From Thermohalobacteraceae bacterium (GTDB taxonomy: Bacteria; Bacillota; Clostridia; Tissierellales; VENL01), in contig DAOUQG010000002.1 of NCBI GenBank assembly GCA_030625765.1, positions 1 to 43,152 on the forward strand: a DNA stretch of 43,152 nucleotides. Direction: 5' to 3'. The notes below the pieces were generated by a model. The model worked only from the letters and a program-made list of their open reading frames with translations. It was not told the DNA's origin and ran no database searches. The position numbers and the translations under genes are program-made. This document shows positions 38,989 through 43,152 of the stretch, in pieces (within the stretch, counting starts at the first letter, position 1; every line of letters begins with the position of its first letter).

Positions 38989-39879
38989 CTATTCAAATAA
39001 GCTTAGCTGAACTGATTTATCTTCATAAAACATTTTGATACGAGTATCAATATTGTTTTCTTTACATTTTTGTTTGAATATTTCTTTTAGTAGCTTAACA
39101 TTATTAGCTGCACATCCATAATTATTCCCATACTTAGCTTGATATTTTTGTCTAAACCCCGGAAATAACTCATCTAATTTATTGTAATAATACACCCTCT
39201 GTCTATCTCTTAAAGTCATACCAAATGAAGCAATAATGTATTTTGCACCACTACTAGCTCCTTTCTCAACTATATCAATAATATTTTCTTCGTTATCTTC
39301 AATAAAAGGAAGAATAGGCATCATTGTAATACCTGTATATATCCCCGCATCGGATAATATCTTCATAGCTTTCAGACGTTCCGATGGAAGTGATGCACCA
39401 GGTTCAATTTTTTTCGCTAATTCATCATCAGTTGTTGTGATTGTAAAAGAAACTGCTGCGTAAACCCTGCTAATATCCTTCAAAATATCAACATCTCTTG
39501 TAACCAAACTACTTTTAGTAACAATATGAACTGGGAAATTGGAATCCCTAATAACCTTTAATGCTCCTCTTATCAATTTGGTTTTCTTTTCTAAGGGAGT
39601 ATACGGGTCATTCATTCCACCTGTCCCTATTGTTCCCTTAACCCGTTTACTCATAATTTCTTTTCGTAATAATTCTATTGCATTTTCCTTTACTTCAACG
39701 TTATTAAAATTAGCAATCTGATAACATTCACTTCTTGAATCACAATAGATACACCGATGCTGACATCCTCTATAAATATTCATACCATATTTTATTCCAA
39801 ACCATGGATCAGGGTTTTTGGAATAAGATAGTAATTTCTTAGCTTTTATTTTAATTATCTTGCTATTCATTATAAACAA
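38989..39879 (-). CDS. SPL-family radical SAM protein
   Basis: NIYRGCQHRCIYCDSRS; GTIGTGGMNDPYTPLEKKTKLIRGALKVI; VTKSSLVTRDVDIL. Confidence 0.9.
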   Translation of the reverse strand: MFIMNSKIIKIKAKKLLSYSKNPDPWFGIKYGMNIYRGCQHRCIYCDSRSECYQIANFNNVEVKENAIELLRKEIMSKRVKGTIGTGGMNDPYTPLEKKTKLIRGALKVIRDSNFPVHIVTKSSLVTRDVDILKDISRVYAAVSFTITTTDDELAKKIEPGASLPSERLKAMKILSDAGIYTGITMMPILPFIEDNEENIIDIVEKGASSGAKYIIASFGMTLRDRQRVYYYNKLDELFPGFRQKYQAKYGNNYGCAANNVKLLKEIFKQKCKENNIDTRIKMFYEDKSVQLSLFE

Positions 39880-40082
39880 CTACCTCTTTTACTTATTAAA
39901 GTTATTTTTTTAACAATGCCATATAATTTTAATCTACTACTTTCTATATTATATAATAACTAATGGAATTTATATATATGATTATAAAATTTTGTCATAC
40001 TTAAGAATATTTTCTTTGGTACTCAAATCTAGAAATGTATTTAATAATACAATCTTTACTCCTTAAGTTATAAAAACATAAA

Positions 40083-40124
40083 AAAATATAATCCTCTCAC
40101 ATAGGATTATATTTTTTTATTATA
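40083..40124. terminator. Rho-independent terminator
   Basis: AAATATAATCCTctcacatAGGATTATATTTTTTT. Confidence 0.8.
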
Positions 40125-40180
40125 TTACACCATTACATAAATTGCTTTTCTCATAATAGAGCTATTTTTTTAACTAGTGC

Positions 40181-40768
40181 CTATAGTTTTTTTGCTCTTA
40201 AAAAATATGTCTCACCTAGCTTCATAGACTCAGAAATTTCAAAGTCTGCTTCCTTAATTAATTCAGAAAAATATTGTAAGTCTTGTTCTTTATTCCATCG
40301 TGTTCCATATCCAGTTTCTACTACTTTTTCTCCTATAGTTACTTCAAGACGCATAACATATATATCTTTTTCCTTTTGTTCTTCTATCCTTTGTGGAATT
40401 ATCATATCCCACAAAACTAATTCTCCACCCTTTTTTAACACTCTATGTGTTTCCTTTAAAACTTTTTTACGAATCTCCATTGGCATATACATCATAGTAA
40501 AAAAACATGTTGCAGTATCAAAGGTATTATCTAAAAATTTCATATCACTTGCATCCATTACAATCTTTAATCCATTATCTGGTGCCTCTTCAAGCTCTCT
40601 TTTTATCTTATCAATTGCAACAACTTGATTTTTTTTGTATTGTGCTATTATTCCTTCTCCACCGCCACCTATATCTAGAATCTTTCCATTTAACTCTACA
40701 CCTGTAATATTAACTTTTTGTTTTTCAGCAAAATATAGTCTTTCGTTATCTATTTTTCCCGACATCAT
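40181..40768 (-). CDS. Class I SAM-dependent methyltransferase
   Basis: GKILDIGGGGEGIIAQYKKNQVVAIDKIK...DASDMKFLDNTFDTATCFFTMMYM. Confidence 0.85.
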   Translation of the reverse strand: MMSGKIDNERLYFAEKQKVNITGVELNGKILDIGGGGEGIIAQYKKNQVVAIDKIKRELEEAPDNGLKIVMDASDMKFLDNTFDTATCFFTMMYMPMEIRKKVLKETHRVLKKGGELVLWDMIIPQRIEEQKEKDIYVMRLEVTIGEKVVETGYGTRWNKEQDLQYFSELIKEADFEISESMKLGETYFLRAKKL

Positions 40769-40978
40769 TATTCCCCTTTCATTGATGAATTTTATTTATT
40801 TATTCCATCTTTTATCAATATATATAATTCTTTACTATATTTCAATATTACTTCATTATTTTTATTTTTTTGTTTTATTTTTTGAATTTTTTTAATATTG
40901 AATTGAAAATGTCAATGTTCACATTTTTATGTGATATGAATATCATATTGTGGAAATATTTATAAGGAGGGAATAGAT

Positions 40979-41632
40979 ATGATTATGTTTAGTATACCAC
41001 CAGGAAAACATAAACTACCCCCATTGCCTTATCCATATAATGCATTAGAGCCAATTATAGGTGCTGAAACAATAAGAATTCACCATAATCGTCATCATAA
41101 AAGCTATGTAGATGGATTAAATAAAGCTGAGCTTGAGCTTGTGAAAGCTCGAAATGAAGGAAATTATGATTTGATAGATTATTTAGAAAGAGAAATTGCG
41201 TTTAATGGGTCTGGTCATATACTTCATAGTATTTATTGGACAATAATGACTCCACCTAATTTAGGGGGACAGCCTGGTCCAATAACATCATATGAAATTG
41301 CAAAAGCTTTTGGAAGCTTTTCAAATTTTAAGGAGCAATTTAGTTCAGCTGCTGAAAAAGTAGAAGGCTCTGGATGGGGAATCTTGGCGTGGCAGCCAGC
41401 ATGGAGAAGGTTAGTAATTCTAACTGCTGAAAAGCATGAAAATCTAACTCAATGGAGTAGCATTCCTATTCTTGTTGTAGATGTATGGGAGCATGCTTAC
41501 TATTTAGATTATCAGAATAAAAGAAAAGAATACATTTCTCGTTGGTGGGAATTAGTAAACTGGTATGAGGTTGAAAGACGTTTAATATTAGCAATGCAGG
41601 GGATAACTCCATTAACAATGAATTGTTTATAA
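40979..41632 (+). CDS. Fe/Mn superoxide dismutase family protein
   Basis: LPPLPYPYNALEPIIGAETIRIHHNRHHKSYVDGLN, GSGHILHSIYW, GSGWGILAW, VDVWEHAYYLDY; His/His/Asp/His ligands present. Confidence 0.92.
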   Translation: MIMFSIPPGKHKLPPLPYPYNALEPIIGAETIRIHHNRHHKSYVDGLNKAELELVKARNEGNYDLIDYLEREIAFNGSGHILHSIYWTIMTPPNLGGQPGPITSYEIAKAFGSFSNFKEQFSSAAEKVEGSGWGILAWQPAWRRLVILTAEKHENLTQWSSIPILVVDVWEHAYYLDYQNKRKEYISRWWELVNWYEVERRLILAMQGITPLTMNCL

Positions 41633-41770
41633 ATAACAAGCCCAGCTAAACTGCTGGGTTCTAATATATTTGATAGCTTAACTATAATTCAAAAACGCAA
41701 AATATGGATAGAATATATTTCATATAACTATCCGATGATAAAATAATTAAATCTTAAAATTTAAAAAGCT

Positions 41771-41887
41771 TTAATTACCTCCGGCCATCATTTCTGCCAT
41801 CTCTGCTGCAGTAATCTCTCCTGCTTGCATTTTAGCAATTAGATCATCAATTTCTTTTTGCGATAGTACTCTCCCTGCCCCCGACAA
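41771..41887 (-). CDS. 38-aa peptide with FliM/FliY N-terminus-like LSQxEIDxL motif
   Basis: TTG start, AGGAGG RBS: MSGAGRVLSQKEIDDLIAKMQAGEITAAEMAEMMAGGN*. Confidence 0.65.
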   Translation of the reverse strand: MSGAGRVLSQKEIDDLIAKMQAGEITAAEMAEMMAGGN

Positions 41888-42192
41888 TTATTATACCTCC
41901 TTTTGAAATGTTCCATTTGTTGATATAAAAAATACCCATTCATTATATTATTGTACCATATTTTATAATTTTATGGAATAGTTTCATACCACATTTAAGT
42001 AAATATAAAATCCATACTCTCTATCAATTAGAAAGCACGGATTTTAATATTGTTTATCTAATAATCGTATATGGTATAGGTTAACAATGATGTAACAATC
42101 TAGTATCAATGAAACAATTATATACATTATTTTTCTCATAATTTTCAATATTTGTTTCATAATACAACAAATATCTCAACAAATCTTAACAA

Positions 42193-42798
42193 CTATTCGA
42201 ATTTATAAATTACATTTTCATTTTTATCAAGTACATAAACTTTTTTAGAAAATGCATTTTCACTATCTTCTCTTATAATCAGATAATAATCCTTTTCATT
42301 AACATCGTAAGAAATAACTTCCCCATCATTAAATTCTATAATTAATTTTGCAGCTTCTCTGTTTTGTATCAATCCATACATCTTGTTTCCAGTTGCGTAC
42401 ATTGTTATAGGAGTTGATTGAATATCTCCTCCTCCGCCTCCACCTCCCATAAGCTTATAGCCAAGTGGTGTATTATTTCTATGTATGACATTTAACCCCA
42501 TAAAATAAAATTCGTCATTAACAAGCTTGTCTACTGATTGGGTAATTTTATATCTATATGAATACAGTAAATATATTTCAGTATCAATTTCTGTTATTTC
42601 ATGAATTTTTATTGAGTCTTCAATCAACTCTCTTTTCTCCTCCATAAAATCCTTATCAAAATCATCTATTATTAATGCTTCTGCAACTTTCTCAATCATA
42701 TTATATTCTTCATAAAGATCAATTTTTTTAGTACAACCTGTTGCATTTAATAAAATTAGTATAATCATAAAAGTAACTATAAACATTCTTTTGTTCAT
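42193..42798 (-). CDS. Lipoprotein of unknown function
   Basis: MNKRMFIVTFMIILILLNATGCTKK lipobox; internal GGGGGGG run. Confidence 0.75.
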   Translation of the reverse strand: MNKRMFIVTFMIILILLNATGCTKKIDLYEEYNMIEKVAEALIIDDFDKDFMEEKRELIEDSIKIHEITEIDTEIYLLYSYRYKITQSVDKLVNDEFYFMGLNVIHRNNTPLGYKLMGGGGGGGDIQSTPITMYATGNKMYGLIQNREAAKLIIEFNDGEVISYDVNEKDYYLIIREDSENAFSKKVYVLDKNENVIYKFE

Positions 42799-43011
42799 TT
42801 TTTCATCACCTATCTTAAATTTGATTTACGGTACTCTTTTATTATATGCTTAAGAATGTATAAAGACAAATATTTATTGTAAATAGGTTGGTTGTATATT
42901 GAAATGATTTAGTAAGTAGGATAGATGTTTTTTTACATTCCTTGTTTTAGTGGAGGTATCTCTATTACACATCAGGCAAACTATTCAAACAAGTTTGCAC
43001 CCATGCTAATG

Positions 43012-43049
43012 AAAAAAGATCGAGAAACAAATTCTCAATCTTTTTTTCA
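43012..43049. terminator. Bidirectional hairpin terminator
   Basis: AAAAAAGATCGAGAAacaaaTTCTCAATCTTTTTTT. Confidence 0.7.
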
Positions 43050-43152
43050 TACTATTAAAGTGTACTTTCATTTTACTATATTTTTACATATCTTATGATT
43101 AAACTAATATTTGTAATATTACATGCACTACAATATCAGCAGAAAAATGAGC

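Noticed and set aside
42925-43020. Possible short plus-strand ORF before the last hairpin terminator
   Set aside because: No clear RBS and runs through the terminator hairpin; could be the tail of an RNA but there is no support.

Overview
This is a low-GC Firmicutes (Clostridia-like) chromosomal window with about 35 protein-coding genes, mostly on the minus strand. Recognisable genes include TypA/BipA, TldD/TldE-type proteases, flotillin plus an NfeD-like protein, CsaA, RidA, Pcp, an OmpR/HK two-component pair, an MCP, two tandem SPOCS-like spore-coat proteins, two radical SAM proteins, two NUDIX and two GNAT proteins, and an Fe/Mn-SOD-like protein. No rRNA, tRNA or CRISPR was seen. The most interesting signals are outside the supplied ORF track. 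(1) A Rap-like TPR protein is followed by a translationally coupled 50-aa secreted pre-peptide (462-614), a candidate RRNPP/Rap-Phr-type quorum-sensing cassette next to a mobile-element helicase remnant at the left edge. (2) A dispersed intergenic repeat of about 185 bp has three full copies and one internally deleted copy. It folds into a long two-part hairpin with a conserved asymmetric internal loop and compensatory base changes between copies, so it is a candidate undescribed structured RNA or MITE-like element. (3) A stand-alone 38-aa peptide carries a FliM/FliY-like 'LSQxEIDxL' motif. (4) Two tandem ~40-aa hydrophobic, Cys-containing peptides each have their own terminator. (5) A perfect 52-bp palindrome lies just upstream of an HTH regulator. 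All calls were made by eye from sequence and translation; no database search was run.
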